NCBI GenBank assembly: GCA_001179505.1
Contig: CDMY01000235.1
Location: 1 to 64,000, forward strand
Direction of reading: 5' to 3'
DNA from: Vitrella brassicaformis
Lineage: Eukaryota; Sar; Vitrellaceae
DNA: 64,000 nucleotides
The translations under genes were made by a program, and so were the position numbers. Every line of letters starts with the position of its first letter. The first letter of the stretch is position 1. This document shows positions 1 to 12,500 of this stretch, piece by piece. The notes beneath the pieces were generated by a model. It saw only the letters and a list, made by a program, of their open reading frames with translations, did not search any database and was not told the origin of the DNA.

Positions 1-1413
1 GCACATACATCCTTCACGTGTGGTGGCATGTGTGTGTGTGTGTGTGCAGCCATACGCGAGACCACTTGCAGCCAATGTTCATGGCCATCGCGCCATGGTG
101 CCTTCTGCGGCCACCACAGGCCGTCAGCTTAGGGCCCTTCTCGTCTGGGTAAGTACCTAAGCATACACCAATACTCTGACACCGATAGACAGACAGACAG
201 ACAGAGAGGGACATCGGCCGACCTTTAGGAATCTTTTCTGTCTCCTTTGCGTGCAGGTAAGTAAGCCGCCCCTTCGTGGGTGGTCTGAAAGCCTTGGCGG
301 GGGGGCCCCACGTGACGCGACTGTCGATAACCAACCAGTCGCCAAACACGTCTCCCTCGAAGCCCCCGTCCATCCACCGGTGAGCAGCCCGCAGTTTGCC
401 AACACGCCCACCCCCTCACCACGCCATGGATGTGTCTGTCTCTTTCAGGTCGCTGCTTGTGGAGGCCCGCAGGCAGAGCGCCCCCAGCTCCAGCCTCATA
501 GCGATATCAGCACCCCCGGCCGACAGGCCCCTGGCGCGGCACTCCCGCCGTCAGGCTTCCCCCCTCCCATGATCCCCCGCCCACCGCCGTTTCCCTCGAT
601 CCACCCCTCTGCGCCACTGGCCCCCGCTGCACCCCATCGGCAGCCTCTGATGCTGCCTGCCCTTCGTTCGTCCCTCAGAAGGTACGTGAGGGAGCACTGA
701 AGGCATCAGGCAATGCCCACCGGTGGGCTTGCGTGTGTGTCGTGTGTGTGTGCCTTGGCAGGTGGGCCATGTCCGTCGTCCGAGCCAAGCCACGATGGGC
801 GGGGGAAGGCCGCTTTGGCCGTATCCCGTCCACGATGGGCGGGGGAAGGCCGCTTTGGCCGTATCCCGTCCATCACGCATGGCTCAGGACAACAGACATG
901 CCCTCCCTCTGGAACCCCGAGGCAGCCAAGGCAAGGCGGTGGAGGCCGCCTCCATGCGCATGATGGCTCTGAGACAGGCAGCCGCACCCGTGGCGAAGAC
1001 AAGACCGCCATCAAACCCACCAAGGTAAGGTACCCACACGCCCCCGTCTGCCCACTCGCCACTCCCACTCATCCATTGATGTGCCACGTGTATGTGTAGG
1101 GGGAGGACCTGACTGACTGACGAGGAGTGGCAGTTCGCCGACGTCCTCACGAGGCTGCTGAATGGGACACGCCCTTCGAGCGGGCGATGCGGCAGCTGGC
1201 GGGGATGAAGGGGGATGAAGGGAGAGGAGGATGCGTCCCCCTCACAGACTCACCAACCATCCGCCTAAAGGCGGCCGTGGGCCTCCCTCTACTCCACCGA
1301 CAAGTGCCACCTTCAAGACACCCAGCCCGACCGGCGCAGCATCCAGTCGCTCCGCAGCTGGCAGGCAGAGAGCGTCAGTCACTGTGGCGTGCGGCAAGTG
1401 TGCGAGCGAATAA
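1..1413 (+). CDS. Possible 3' part of an unknown spliced gene
   Basis: Several stretches have exon-like borders: a block ending at a GTAAGT donor near 149, one after a TTTGCGTGCAG acceptor near 256, one from about 450 to a GTACGT donor near 681, one from about 762 to a GTAAGG donor at 1025, and a last block that could end at the TAA at 1411-1413. The predicted product is rich in Pro, Ser, Ala and Arg, and no domain is recognised. Frames cannot be chained with confidence, partly because a 40-base tandem duplication sits inside one putative exon and shifts the frame. The upstream part would lie outside the window. This could equally be a non-coding transcript or a decayed gene. Confidence 0.3.
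791..870. repeat. Perfect 40-bp tandem duplication
   Basis: Bases 791-830 and 831-870 are identical 40-base units, each beginning CACGATGGGCGGGGGAAGG and ending ATCCCGTC. The unit is not a multiple of three, so in any coding frame it causes a shift. Confidence 0.95.
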
Positions 1414-2986
1414 CATCGATGTGTACGACCTGGACGGCTCAGTGTCGGTGGTGGATGGATGGATAAATGGGTGGTGCCAGGGGCGTGGGTGTGCATGGGT
1501 GGGTGCCTTATGGTCTCTTTGCTCTCTTCCAAACTGGCCTTTCTGTGCGGGCGGATGGATGAATGGATGGATGCGTGAGATGCGTGGAGAGGCGTGAGCG
1601 TAACGCCATGCCTGTGTGCATCCGTGTCGACTTACTACTACTGACTGACTGACTGCGTCTTTATTGTATTTTTGGTCCACGGCTCACTCCACTTACATGT
1701 GCTGTTTGTATGGATGTATAGGCTTACCTTATTACTGCAGGCACCCACAGGCTCACTCACTTCTCCTCTCCTGCTTTGGCGGTTTTGGGTGCGGCCCGCT
1801 TCACATCACACCGAACCGCCAAGACACACATGCGCACCACGAGCACAAAGGTCGACCCGGTGCATCCGTGGTGACTTACTACTGACTTGCTAGTCCACCA
1901 TTCATTCACTGGCTTCCCTTTGTCATCCAGCGCTTTTGCTTAGCCCACCCACCCACTCAGGCACACACATGCGGACCAGGAGCACACACTGTCTTCTCTC
2001 ATTTGAAGTCGACCCCTCCCTCATACTGCTTGCTGACGCGACACGATGCACAGCTTTCTGGCTGCTGCGCAAGAGCACTGTTCTTTCCGCCGCTGTTTTT
2101 CGTCGTTGGCCGCGTTTTTCCAGCGTCCGGCGGACACCACAGCTGTCCATCAGCCGCTGCTCTGTCGGCGGTTCTTGTGCCGCCGCACACCTCATTTACG
2201 TCTGAGTATGTACCTGCCAGTATACTGGCCAGCTCAGCTGGGCACTAACACACAAAGGCGTGTTCATCGGTGCGCCTAGATGTGTGTGACGTGTGCATAT
2301 ATTGCGCACATGTACCCTTCCTTCCACAGCACAACACAAATATCGGCGCGGAACACCATGATGCCATGCCGTCTGACGAGTCGAGGTACATGGGATGAAT
2401 TACATGGCGTGAAGAGTCTGCAAGTGGATGGATGGATGGCAAACTCCGTGCGCCTGCATGTCCCGCGCTTTTGGTCGTTGCAGGCGCACTGTTCGCCCAC
2501 ACACAGACACATTTGAGAGCATTACACACACACAGACATACATACACAATACAGACAGACAGACAGACAGAATACAGACAGACAGACAGATGTGTACGTC
2601 AGTTTGCTTGTCCATGTAGGCACGCTGTGCGATGGGTGTCAGTCTGCTGGGAATGTTTGCTCCGCCCGTGGGTGTGCCCACGCCAGTGTGTCTGCCGTTG
2701 CTGCGTACCATAGTGGACAATCAATGGATGGATGGATGGATGGCGGTTTGTCGTTTGCAGAGTGCCTGCAGGCGGCGTATTACTTACGTGAATGTCTGTC
2801 CGCCTCTCTCTTTGTCTGTGTGTGTGTTTGTGTGATGTATGTGGCGATGTATCTGTCTGCTGTATGTCTCGTCCGTGGGTTTGCCCGCGCCAAAGTGCCT
2901 CTTCGCTGTGTGGGGGTTTGGTTAGGGGAGAGTGGTCAGTGTGTCGATTGGTGATTCGTCGCTTGCCACGAACGTGCGTTGATCTC
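1414..2986. other. Intergenic low-complexity stretch, no gene seen
   Basis: The sequence is dominated by TGGA/TGGATGGA runs, TG/CA tracts and GACA repeats. Open frames are short, in all six frames, and made of the repeats. No family resemblance or convincing exon chain was found. Confidence 0.6.
2551..2590. repeat. (GACA)n microsatellite
   Basis: Two blocks of GACA repeats are separated by a short AATACA interruption. This is a simple sequence repeat of the kind found throughout the intergenic DNA of the window. Confidence 0.9.
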
Positions 2987-3090
2987 TATGTTTCGTGTAC
3001 CCTGGTGCTGTCTTGCTGAGCGAAGGCCCTCATTGTGGGCATCACCGTACTGATCACGGCAGGCAGCAAAAGTGTGCTGATCATCGGCGG
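2987..3090 (+). pseudogene. Decayed fragment of SLC10/BASS transporter last exon
   Basis: This stretch closely matches, in opposite orientation, the start of the last exon of the transporter gene at 35.3-36.8 kb (about 35487 down to 35375). The longest shared block, GAAGGCCCTCATTGTGGG and the 15 or so bases after it, differs at one position. Flanking blocks GTACCCTGGTGCTGTC and TGCTGATCATCGG also match. Translated, it gives the transporter-like KALIVGITVL and SVLIIGG, but a TGA stop interrupts the frame at 3017-3019 and part of the middle is deleted. The rest of the transporter is absent here. It lies just upstream of the mitochondrial carrier gene, whose frame stays open back through it, so it may now be 5' leader sequence. 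Confidence 0.85.
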
Positions 3091-3136
3091 CAACAAACCC
3101 TGGAACCCAAACCCTTTGGTTTTGGTTGTTTATGTC

Positions 3137-4427
3137 ATGCCGTCATCTTTGCCTGTCGTGTCTGACGAGCGTTTTCTCCGCAACTATGCCGAGGTGGCGT
3201 TCTACGGCGGCATTCGGGGCATCCTTCGTCTGCCGTTCGAGCACCCCCTGGACGCCATGAAGACCTACTGGCAGGCCCAGCCTCAGATCAGGTCTTTCAG
3301 GGACGTGGGAGTCGCCATATGGCGCGACAGGGGAGTTGCTGGCTTCTATGCGGGAGCAGTCCCAAACAGTGTCAGAGTGACCCTCAAGGAGGTGTACAGG
3401 TGGGCAGACAGAGGGTGGGAGGGAGGGAGGAAGCGCAAGCAGACAAGATGGTGCCGTGGTTGTGTTGTGTGTTGTGTGTGGTGATGTGCAGGTGGCCATT
3501 GATGATGTGTCTGCCTCAGCTGTTCACGACCATTTGGCCTTCGGGACCGCAGGATCCCGCCCTCATCAAGACACTCACCGGCTTCTCGCTCGCAAGCGTC
3601 GAGTCGTTCATCATCTGCCCACTGTAAACCGGACACATACAAACACACACAGACACACAGATACACAGACACACAGACACAAGACACAATCAAAGGAGCT
3701 CGAATCTCTGTTTGTCTGTGTGTGTGGTGTATGTATGTGTCAGGGAGCGTCTGAAGGTAGTGTTGATGACCCGCCCCGCCTCAGTGACGACCCGTCAGAC
3801 CCTGCAGCACATCATCTCGGGCCTCACCGCCCCCGCCTCCCACCATGGCCTCGACTACCTCTTCCAGGGGCTGGGGGCGGTCTACGCCCGACAGCTCATC
3901 AGCTGGGTGTCCTTTCTCGCCGCTGATGCCAAGCTCAAGGGGTGGGCGAGGCGGGCCACCCACAAGGACTACCTGGACTTTGGGACACTCATGGCCGTCG
4001 CCACTGGAGGTGAGGGAGGCAGAGATGGCGTCATGATGGTTGATGCCGGCATGCATGTGTTGCAGTTGGGTTGATCAACACGATAGCCGTCATGCCGGCT
4101 GACTGCATCAAGACCAAGCAGCAGCAGTTCGCCCCATCCACGCGAGCCCAAGCCCCCTCACCACCCCGCCCCTCTGACCCCCACCCCCTCCCCTCTGCTG
4201 CCCCCCGCTCCCTGGGCTTCGTGGCGACTGCGCGGCACATCTATGCGACGCAGGGCTATCAGGGGTTTTACGTGGGGTGGCGGGTGCGGTTTCTGCAGTA
4301 CATGCTGAACGCTGCCTTTTCGTCTGCCCTGCTGGAGTGGCTGGAGAGACGGTGGATACTCACACACAGACTGGTGCCCAGACGGAAGGAGGAAGCCGAG
4401 TCAGGGGAAGGGGAGGGGGTGACCTGA
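3137..4427 (+). CDS. Mitochondrial carrier (SLC25) family protein
   Basis: Four exons (3137-3399, 3492-3623, 3744-4009, 4066-4427) encode 340 residues, close to the usual 300-340 of the family. All three family signatures are visible: PLDAMK at residues 37-42, PLERLK at 131-136 and PADCIK at 231-236, each at the end of an odd-numbered membrane helix in a three-fold repeat. Proteins of this family exchange metabolites across the mitochondrial inner membrane. The substrate cannot be read from the sequence. The third repeat has a Pro/Ser/Ala-rich insert of about 25 residues after its signature. The start is the first Met in frame; the frame stays open upstream through the transporter fragment but without an ATG. 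Introns carry CA/TG tracts. Confidence 0.88.
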
Positions 4428-5555
4428 CGTGATGTGCCGCAGGGTGTGGAAGGGCAGAGCGAGAGCGGGGCTGCGTGGCTGGAGGTGTACAGTGAGTGAT
4501 ATCATGGGTGGCTGGGTGGGATGTGCTTCTTGTCTTGCTGCTTGGCTTGCCGCTGGCAGTCAGTCTTTCGGTATTCTTTTTCTGTTGATTGAAAGACTGA
4601 GTTAGTGCCTCCTTCTCTGCTGTCTGTCTGTCTCTATGGTTGTCTATCCTCTTGTTGGTTGCGGTCCGTCTGTCATGCCTTGCCCGCCTTCGACGTGTTA
4701 GTATCGTCTCTTCTGCGAGATGGTCCTGCAACGTCGACGAGGGGGCGCCATGGAAGCGGAGCTGCCTGCACGAAATAATGAGAGAAGACGGCTCTATCTG
4801 GAAGTGATCTATCTTGATCGGGGAGCGTGTTTCTTCAGCTGCGCGTTCTTGCTGCTTTGCGATGCAGACCTTGTTGTTGCCTTACTTGCACGGGCCCCAC
4901 ACCTGCACACCGGTCACGCCTGACCTGACCGATGGCAAGTGTGGGTCCTGTGCGATCAGGGCGACGTCGAGGTGTGTGTGGCGAAGGAGGGAGGGAGCAG
5001 CTGCTGCCTTGGGTGATGTGTGGGGCGAGCCATCGACGATGGGTGAGTGGGGCTCTTGGAGTCTGGCAGCTGTGCAGCGTGGTGTCGTGGGTGTGTTAAG
5101 TGTATAGCTGGCTTGCTGACTGAGTGTAGGCGACACGGACGGACCAGGGGACCGACCAATATGCTCAAAAGGCTTACTTGAACGACACACGCGCTAGGCG
5201 TCAATCACACTCGCCTCGCATCACAGCACATCACACCAAGATCGGCCCTGCTGCCAGTGTGTATCTTGTCATCCGGCTGGAGCGCATGACTTCCACCATC
5301 ACCTCTCTCAACAGGGGTGGCAGAAGCCGCACGCTCGAGCCGGATGACAAGACACAGCCATGGCACACGGGGGACACAAGATCTAGCTCCTCAAGAGACA
5401 GACGCACTTAGTTGTCTGGCCATCCTTACTCTCCGCACAAAACAAACATACATCATTGAGAGCGAGCTGGCAAGGAACTGGGGTCGACGAGAGACGACCG
5501 ATGCCCCATCCACGATGAAAGCCCGTCACTCACCCACTCTCCGTCTCGCTGTCGC
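4428..5555. other. Convergent 3' intergenic region
   Basis: This region lies between the ends of the carrier gene (+) and VPS39 (-). It has short open frames but none with recognisable features or splice-consistent extension. It probably holds the two 3' UTRs; the frame around 4720-4923 on the plus strand was considered and not supported. Confidence 0.55.
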
Positions 5556-8500
5556 TCAATTAGAGCCTGTGGACGAAGCCATGGCGGCGGCCTTGTCGCA
5601 CTGCAGGTGGACGCAAGTGCCGTCGGGATATGCCACGAAGGCCTTATCGAGAATGCGACGAGTACACAACGGACAAGACCGGTCGCCTGTGATGGTCACA
5701 CACCTGTGCACACACACACACACACACACAGAAAGATGACACACGGCACGGCACCCACCGATCCACTCCCCGACTCACTCACCTTGATCTCAGCTGGCTC
5801 CACTGTTGGTGTGTCTTGAGGAAGGCCATGCTGCTGAGGTGCTCCTCAATGGCCCTCGAGCGCACCGCATGAAGCCGTGTCCGCAGCCCCACCGTCCAGT
5901 AGTCCACCACCTCAGTCAGCAGCGCCCACTCGCCAGGCAGCAAAGGCGTCACATCCACCGGATCGAGGTCACGGTGGCCCGCATACTTGGACAGCAGACG
6001 CAGGGAGGCCGACTTGAAGAAGAAGGACGATGTGGTAGTGGTAGTGGTGGGAAGGCTAGTGCCTTTTGCCCTGCTCTCCTCGTCTCTGCGTTTCTCCTCC
6101 CGTGTGTTGAGCAGCACCTTGAGCAGCAGGAAGAGCAGCCCCGACGAGGGCCACGCAGCCAACTCCTTGCCAAGCCACTCCTCCTCCATCCCACCCCCAC
6201 CACCACCTGCACCACCCTCCGCAGCCGCCTTGACGCCATCGCTCCCAGCGCGAGATGCGCTCTCCGCCAGCCGCCGCCACACCGATGTGGGCGAGAAGAT
6301 TGACTGGTTCTCCCAAGAGAGGGCGTGCGCATGGTGGTAGTCGCCCGCATGTGTGGCGTCGCTCCTCCTGGGGCTGGCGTGGCGAGAGGCCGGTGGCGGG
6401 GAGGGGTGGTTGAGCCGATGGTTGGTGGCCAGGCAGTAGGCCTCGGCTGTGGCCAGGTCTGGCTGTGTGTCGCTGTTGCTGTTGGTGTGGATGAGGAGTG
6501 AGAGTGCAGCCTCGTGGCGGTGGGCCTTGCCATACAGCACGACGGTCTCCTCCTTCAGCCACGTGGGCTCGACCACCTGCACACATGAGACGTCCATCCA
6601 CAGGACGCACCACACATGGACAGAAAGAGGTGAGGCATCCGCGCGTGTGTGTGTGTGTGCCTCCCCCAACTTTCCCACGCACCTTGAGTATCGCGTCGAC
6701 ATCATAGCCCTCCATCTCTTCCAGGTACTGCAGTAGCTTCCGCCGCATCGCCCCCGCCTTGCCCCCCTCACTCTCAGCCCCCCTCCCACCTCTCCTCCCG
6801 CTCCCATCTCCACCAGGGGGCCGCTCAGGCGACACCGCAAGCACACTCTGCGCGTAGATCAAGGCCAGCTGCGTACGCTGCGTCGGCTCAGCCCGCTTCT
6901 GGTTCCACGTGAGATGCTCCAGGTAGGCCTCTTCCAGCGATGACGACGCACTGGGGGAGGCGTTGGCGAGCATCTCCAGGATCTCGTCGGGCGTGAGGGG
7001 GCAGAGCTGGCTGCCGGGGGCCGTGAAGATGCGCAGACCCAATTGGGGGTCGCGGGCCAGCACCAGCGGCGCATACTCCTGGATGAGCGCCGCCACGTTG
7101 AAGGACGAGGGGGCGGTGACGGGCGGCTGCTCGAAGGGGCTCGCGCGGATGGTGTCGAGGGCTCCCGAAGCAAAGGCCGTGAGCAAGTGTGCGATTTCTT
7201 GCATTGGGTCGCCGAATGTTGAGGCCGACACGTCGCACTCGATCTCCTCGTTGATGATGGATCGCCATATCTGGAGAGCGTTCTCGTACCGCTGGTCGCG
7301 GCGGTGGATGACGGCTAGCACATCGGGGCGGCGCTTGCGGGTGAGGAACGACTCGCTGTCCTCCAGAGTGCACGTCAGGGGGCTGATGGCGTCCATCAGC
7401 AGCTCGCGCCACCTGCATGGCCACCAAGACACGCACAGATGGCCAGGTATAGGGTCCTTCTGTCTGCTCGCTGAGCTGACCTCATGTCGTCTCCTTCCAC
7501 CAGCAGCTTGAGCAGCATCGTGTCGACGCACCGCAGCAGCCAGCTCACCGACGGACCCTCACCCTCACTCCCTTCTCCTCCCTTGACACCCGCCCCACCC
7601 TCCTCCTCACCCTCCCTCTGATCCACATCAACACCTCCCGGCTTGCCGAAGGGCGACGGGGCCGGGAGATCGAACATGCCATCCGACCGCCCCAGCACCA
7701 ACGCAGACCGCTCCTTCAGCAGAAACGTCGCCACCGAAGAGTTCGCTAGCTCGAGTAACGCTGCACCCGCCGCGCCCTCATCCTTGATCTCCTCACCCGG
7801 CGCGACGACACTCTCGCTCTCGCTGCCGGCAACTGTGGTGGGCGTGGTGGTGGTGGTGCCCTTCTTCTCTGTGAGCCTCTGCTGGATGAATTGGCTGATG
7901 TCGGTGCCCTCAGGGATGCCCGTGAGTGCGAGGCCGGGTGTGGGCGGGGAGGGTGGGGGCGCCTCCCACTCGGCCGGCAGGTAGGCCTTCCAGAACTTCA
8001 TGAGCTGCTGCAGGTCGACGCGAGAGTATGAGAAGTGCTGGAAGGCCACGGGGAACTGCAGGTCGTTGAACAGCGCCCACCCCGCCATGACGTGGAACTT
8101 CTGCAGCTCCTGCGCCCGCCGCGGGTCGTCCGGACCGAAGTTGGCGTTGAGTAGCTCCAGGGCCGCCTGCACCCGCACCTCCAGGAGGAGCTTCTGCAGC
8201 TGCCGCTGATACGGAATGGGCGATAGGCAGCTCACGGACCGCTCGGATGCCGCGAACAGCCGCCCCTCGTTGTCACACATGGCCCTCAGGTCGTCAAAGG
8301 GACACGTCTGGCAGAGCTTCTGGTCCCGCAGGCTGTAGATCTCAATCAGCCGACCAGCAGAGGGGAGGGGGGCCGAGGGCGGCTGTGAGGGCGGGATGCT
8401 GCCGCCCCCGCCCATCACGTAGGGGCAGCAGACGCCGAAGCAGAGGAGCCTCTTGGGCCACTGGATGCTGTTCTTCTGTGAGGGCTGCTGCGTGGCCAGG

Positions 8501-9305
8501 TTGAAGAAGATGCCCAGCCCCTCTTGCCCCGCCAGCAGCAGCTCATCGTCGGGCAGCGTGGCGATCCGCGGACTCGACCGCACGTCAAGGGTGAAGATCT
8601 CCCGTGCCTGCAGGTCCCCTAGGTGGATCAGTGAGTACTCGCGCCGGTAGCCGATGCACAGCCACTGCTGGTGCCACGCCAGGCAGAGGGCGGCCTCAGG
8701 CGAGCTGAGCTCCTGGGAGACGGTGAAGTCGACACCGTTGTGGTGGTAGAGGACGAGTTTCTTGCGGAGGGAGACGACGATGTCTGGCGTGGGGGAGGGG
8801 TGGGGGTTGTAGGGGACGGCGTCGACCGCTGCCGGAGGGTGGGTGGATGTGGATGCTGCCTTGGGGGCCTCTGTGTGGACGGCGAACGACGACACGCCGC
8901 GGCACAAGGTGTGACCGCACGACTCGAGAGATGTCGGCAACACCTACAGAAGCGAACAGGCAGACAACCAGACGAATCACAAGATGCATTGCATGCATTG
9001 CAGGCAGGCAGGCAGGCAGGCAGGCAGCCGCTCACTTGTAGGTTTCCATCACTGAGTGCGAGTAGAAGTCTCCTTTGCGGCACGACGCCGAGCATCTCGA
9101 CCCTTTTGTTCTTGCCATTGACCTTGACACTGCCCCGCCGCACCGCACTGTTGCCGAGCTCTTCGGGCGAGTGGCTCTTGGCAAGATCGTACCGATGGAT
9201 GGATCCGCCCTTGGTCCCCAGGAACAACGCACTGTCGAAGTATGTCAGCGTCTCTATCTCCTCCGACGCACCCTCGAGCACCGGAACCACCTTGAACGGC
9301 TTCAT
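5556..9305 (-). CDS. VPS39: VPS39/Vam6-like HOPS tethering subunit
   Basis: Five exons (9305-9036, 8943-7481, 7412-6683, 6576-5783, 5703-5556) give 1134 residues. The N-terminus, starting MKPFKVVPVLEG, followed by FDSALFLGTKGGSIHRYDL, is a citron-homology (CNH) beta-propeller covering roughly the first 330 residues. The middle is helical, like clathrin-type repeats. A Vps39_1-like segment begins near residue 821 (LKEETVVLYGKAHRHEAAL). The last exon carries the Vps39_2 zinc-binding end: CPLC, then PDGTCVHLQC, near residues 1095-1120. VPS39 is the Rab7-side subunit of the HOPS complex, which tethers late endosomes and vacuoles before fusion; in alveolates the complex has been linked to endolysosomal and secretory organelle biogenesis. 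Ser/Gly/Pro-rich inserts make it longer than yeast or animal forms. TRAP1 (TGFBRAP1/VPS3-like) is the main alternative, but the N-terminal propeller and C-terminal finger together favour VPS39. Confidence 0.88.
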
Positions 9306-9514
9306 CGATTGAGTGTAGGCAGAGGGACGGATGAAGGAGATCTCTCTCGGGTACAGGCTGGCGCGTCACGCAGACGTCCTTTCCTGCTTAATAGCACACA
9401 CATTTCTTCTCAGCTCGCACTTAGGACATTCTGTGAAACCGCTCTCTCCCCCCCAAGCTCGCGCATAGAAAATGGATGAATGGTGCCTCCCCTTGATGCC
9501 GTGACGCCCCAGTG
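9306..9514. promoter_or_regulatory. Divergent promoter between VPS39 and AP2-like gene
   Basis: The two start codons face away from each other with 209 bases between them, so both promoters and 5' leaders must lie here. No TATA-like or other specific element stands out. Confidence 0.5.
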
Positions 9515-12500
9515 ATGGATTCTAGCTCAGGTACGTCCCTGGGCGGTTCCCGAAGAACAAGGGGTCTTCACTCCTGTGCTCTGTCTGCCTGCAGATTCGC
9601 TCCCCGGTCCTCCGAGCAAGGCACCGCGCGCCTTCGATATGTTTGCAAACCCCTTCGGTCGCATCAAAGCCAAAGTCAGAGATCCGCCGCAACGAGCCGG
9701 CAGCCGCAGCAACGCATCGCAGGCCTCGTCTGCTAGCGCCATGGAGCGGCCACAGCCGGCCGCCAACAACGGCACCGCGCTCGCCCTCTTCCCCTCGGCC
9801 GCTGAGTCAGCGGCGGCTGTTGCTGTTGCAGCAGGAGGGAAACCCAAAGCAGAACCCAAAGCAGGAGGCTTCCCTCAGTCCCAGTCAGAGCTGCCGGCTG
9901 CTGGATCTCCGTCCAATGAGAGAACACCTGCCGCCGCCGCGGCGGTGGTGAAGAAGGAGCCGCCTGACCACAGCAGGCAGATCGTCCCTGCAGCGGTGCC
10001 GACACGGTCACCTGGCCCTGGTGAGCTGACCTTTCGTGAGGCTGACGCGTACGCCAATTCGCTGATCACCCCGGACCTGGTGAAGCAGCGGCTGATGAAG
10101 GTGTCGCTGACGTGGCGCCGCGACCCGGGGGTGCGGGCGTGGGTGGTGGCGTGGATCCCCGCGGTGAGTGAGGGGCCCAAGGTGGCCAAGCAGGAGGCCT
10201 TTCAGGTTACCCCGCTGACCAAGGACAACATCAAGAGCACCTTTGGGAGGGCGGCGCAGCACTATGACAAGATGATCGACGACAATGCTTATGGTCAGTA
10301 CGGACAGACAGGTAGACAGACAGACCTGTGTGTAGGTGCCGAATGTGTGTGTGTGTGTTGACCCACCTGTCTGTCTGTCAGGGTGTGAGGAGGCCGAGGT
10401 CACCGATGACGAGCTGGAGGTCATGGGCAAGAGCCTCGTCGAGGTCATGGGCCTCGACAAACACCCCGCCGCCGTCGCCCACCTCGCGTCCGTCAACTGG
10501 TTCGGCAAGGCCAGAAACACCGCTGCCGTCTGCTATCGAGGCTCAGACGGCAAGAGCAAAACCAGGTACCTAGGTGAATGCAATGCAGCCAGCAACAAGG
10601 AGACAGAAAACCATGCACTGCACCCTTGACGGGACGGTCGCTTTCTTGCCGTCTTGCTTTGCTTTGCGTCAGGTTCTTCGCGTGCAGCGGCATGACGCGC
10701 ACGTGCGCCCGTCGTGCGATCGAGGATGCGGTGCGTTGGCGCGACCAGCTGCTGGCGGCCAACCCTGCGGTGCTCAAGTCGCTCAACCTGCCTGCAGCAC
10801 CGCCCCCCAAGGTAGTGGGATCGCAGCCGCCTGCCCCACCAGCAGCAGTAGCAGCAGCCCTCCCGATTGCGGGGGAGATGCCGGGAGGAGGGGCTATCGT
10901 ACCTGTAACTGCACATAGGGAACGTGATCTCAACACAGGTGAGTGAGTGAGGCACACGCAGACGAAGAAGAACCAGACAAGTCCTGGCGAAACCATATTG
11001 TGTGTGTGTTTGGTGTGGTGTGGTGTGGTGTGGTGCTTGCAGCTGTAGTGGATGCGATTAAGGCCGAGTTTGAGGAGGATGAGGAACAAGACAATCTCCC
11101 CGGCCCCCCACCCGCCCCACCAGCCAGCGACGCCCAGGAGGACCAGCAGCAGCAGCAGGGTCCCACAGCCATCGACGCGGAGGCCACGCAGCTGCTCGCC
11201 TCCCTGCAGCAGTACGACCGCGCCACCCTCCGAACGAGGGAGCCGCAAGGCCAGGTCTCACCTCACCTGAGCGACTTCTTCACCTGGCAGGGCGAGAAGA
11301 CCTTCATCAAGTGGACACCCACGCCAGGCTGCTTTGAGGTCAACGTGACGGTCCATCCCCTGCCCACAGCCAAGCGTGTGCCAGTCGGTGACAGCGGGAC
11401 GTCCGAGGGTCTGCGCAATGCCCTCAGCTTGGCGGTGCGGCACCGGAACATCATTCTAGACGCGGGCTACGTGCTCAAGGACAAGATGGCGCATGGGCTG
11501 CGGGACGATGTGGTGAGGCTGACGATCAAGCAGCAGCAGTCGGGCTGCGACGCGCCCATCCCTGAGCTCGTCCCGCAGGATGGCGGCCCTCCCAAGGCGT
11601 CCCACCACATATACGACTTCCAGCCACCGCCCCCACCGGGCGGCGGCGGCCACCGTCCTCCCTTCATGGCCTTGTCCCGCCCGCCAGGCGCCCCGGCTGT
11701 CGACGACACCTCACCCCAGACCGGCACCAAGCGCAAGGCAGCTGCCGCATCTGCTGGTGATGGGGACGGCCCCCCAGCAGTGTCCTCCGACAGAAACGAG
11801 CAGGATGGTGAGCAGCCGCCGGCAAAGAGACCCGGCACACGTTCGTCGAGGGGCGGGGGAGGGCGCCGTGGTGGCAGTGGTGGTGGGTCGTCTGGTGGCG
11901 GTGGTGGGGAGGGGGGCGAGAGTGGGGGTATGGGGGTGGGTGAGGACAGCGAGAGCCAAGTCAAGAAGGAGCCGGGGGTGACGGATGATGGAGACGCCAC
12001 TGGGGGCGCCATGGCAGCACACGCATTCACAGCTATCGCAAGTAAGTGAGAGAGACACACGCCGCATCAAACAAAAGGTACATATGTCTGTGTGTCTGTC
12101 AGCCTTTGGCGCGCACAAGAACCCTGAGGAGCCCCTGAGCACCGAACAGCTGCCGAAAGAGGCGTGCGAGCTGCTCGGCTGGGTGCGGAGCACGCAGCCG
12201 GTCGGAAGCACCCTCCCCATCGAGTATGACAGCGGCGACCCTTCCCGCTTCAACGGCATGAGCGCATTCACCGTCAAATACTACACAGCCCAGGTAGGTA
12301 CCATCAGATCAGACACAGACAGAGAAGACGGGCAGACGGTCAGTCAGCTCACATCCCTCTGTGTGTCTCGTGTGTTTGTCTGCCGTGCCGTGTGTGAAGG
12401 GTTTTCGGTTGGGATTCAGCCAGGTGGAGAGCAGCACGCTGTCGGGTCTCAAGACGGCTTTGCACAAGGCCATTGTCTTTTGCACCGACTTGATGGGGCG

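Noticed and set aside
3035-3136. N-terminal extension of the mitochondrial carrier
   Set aside because: The frame is open but the upstream initiator is GTG and the sequence is the decayed transporter fragment; the first ATG is at 3137.
5779-6846. Long single-frame readings across exon borders within the VPS39 gene
   Set aside because: Parts of these frames are intron translated through; splice-aware exons explain the conserved parts.
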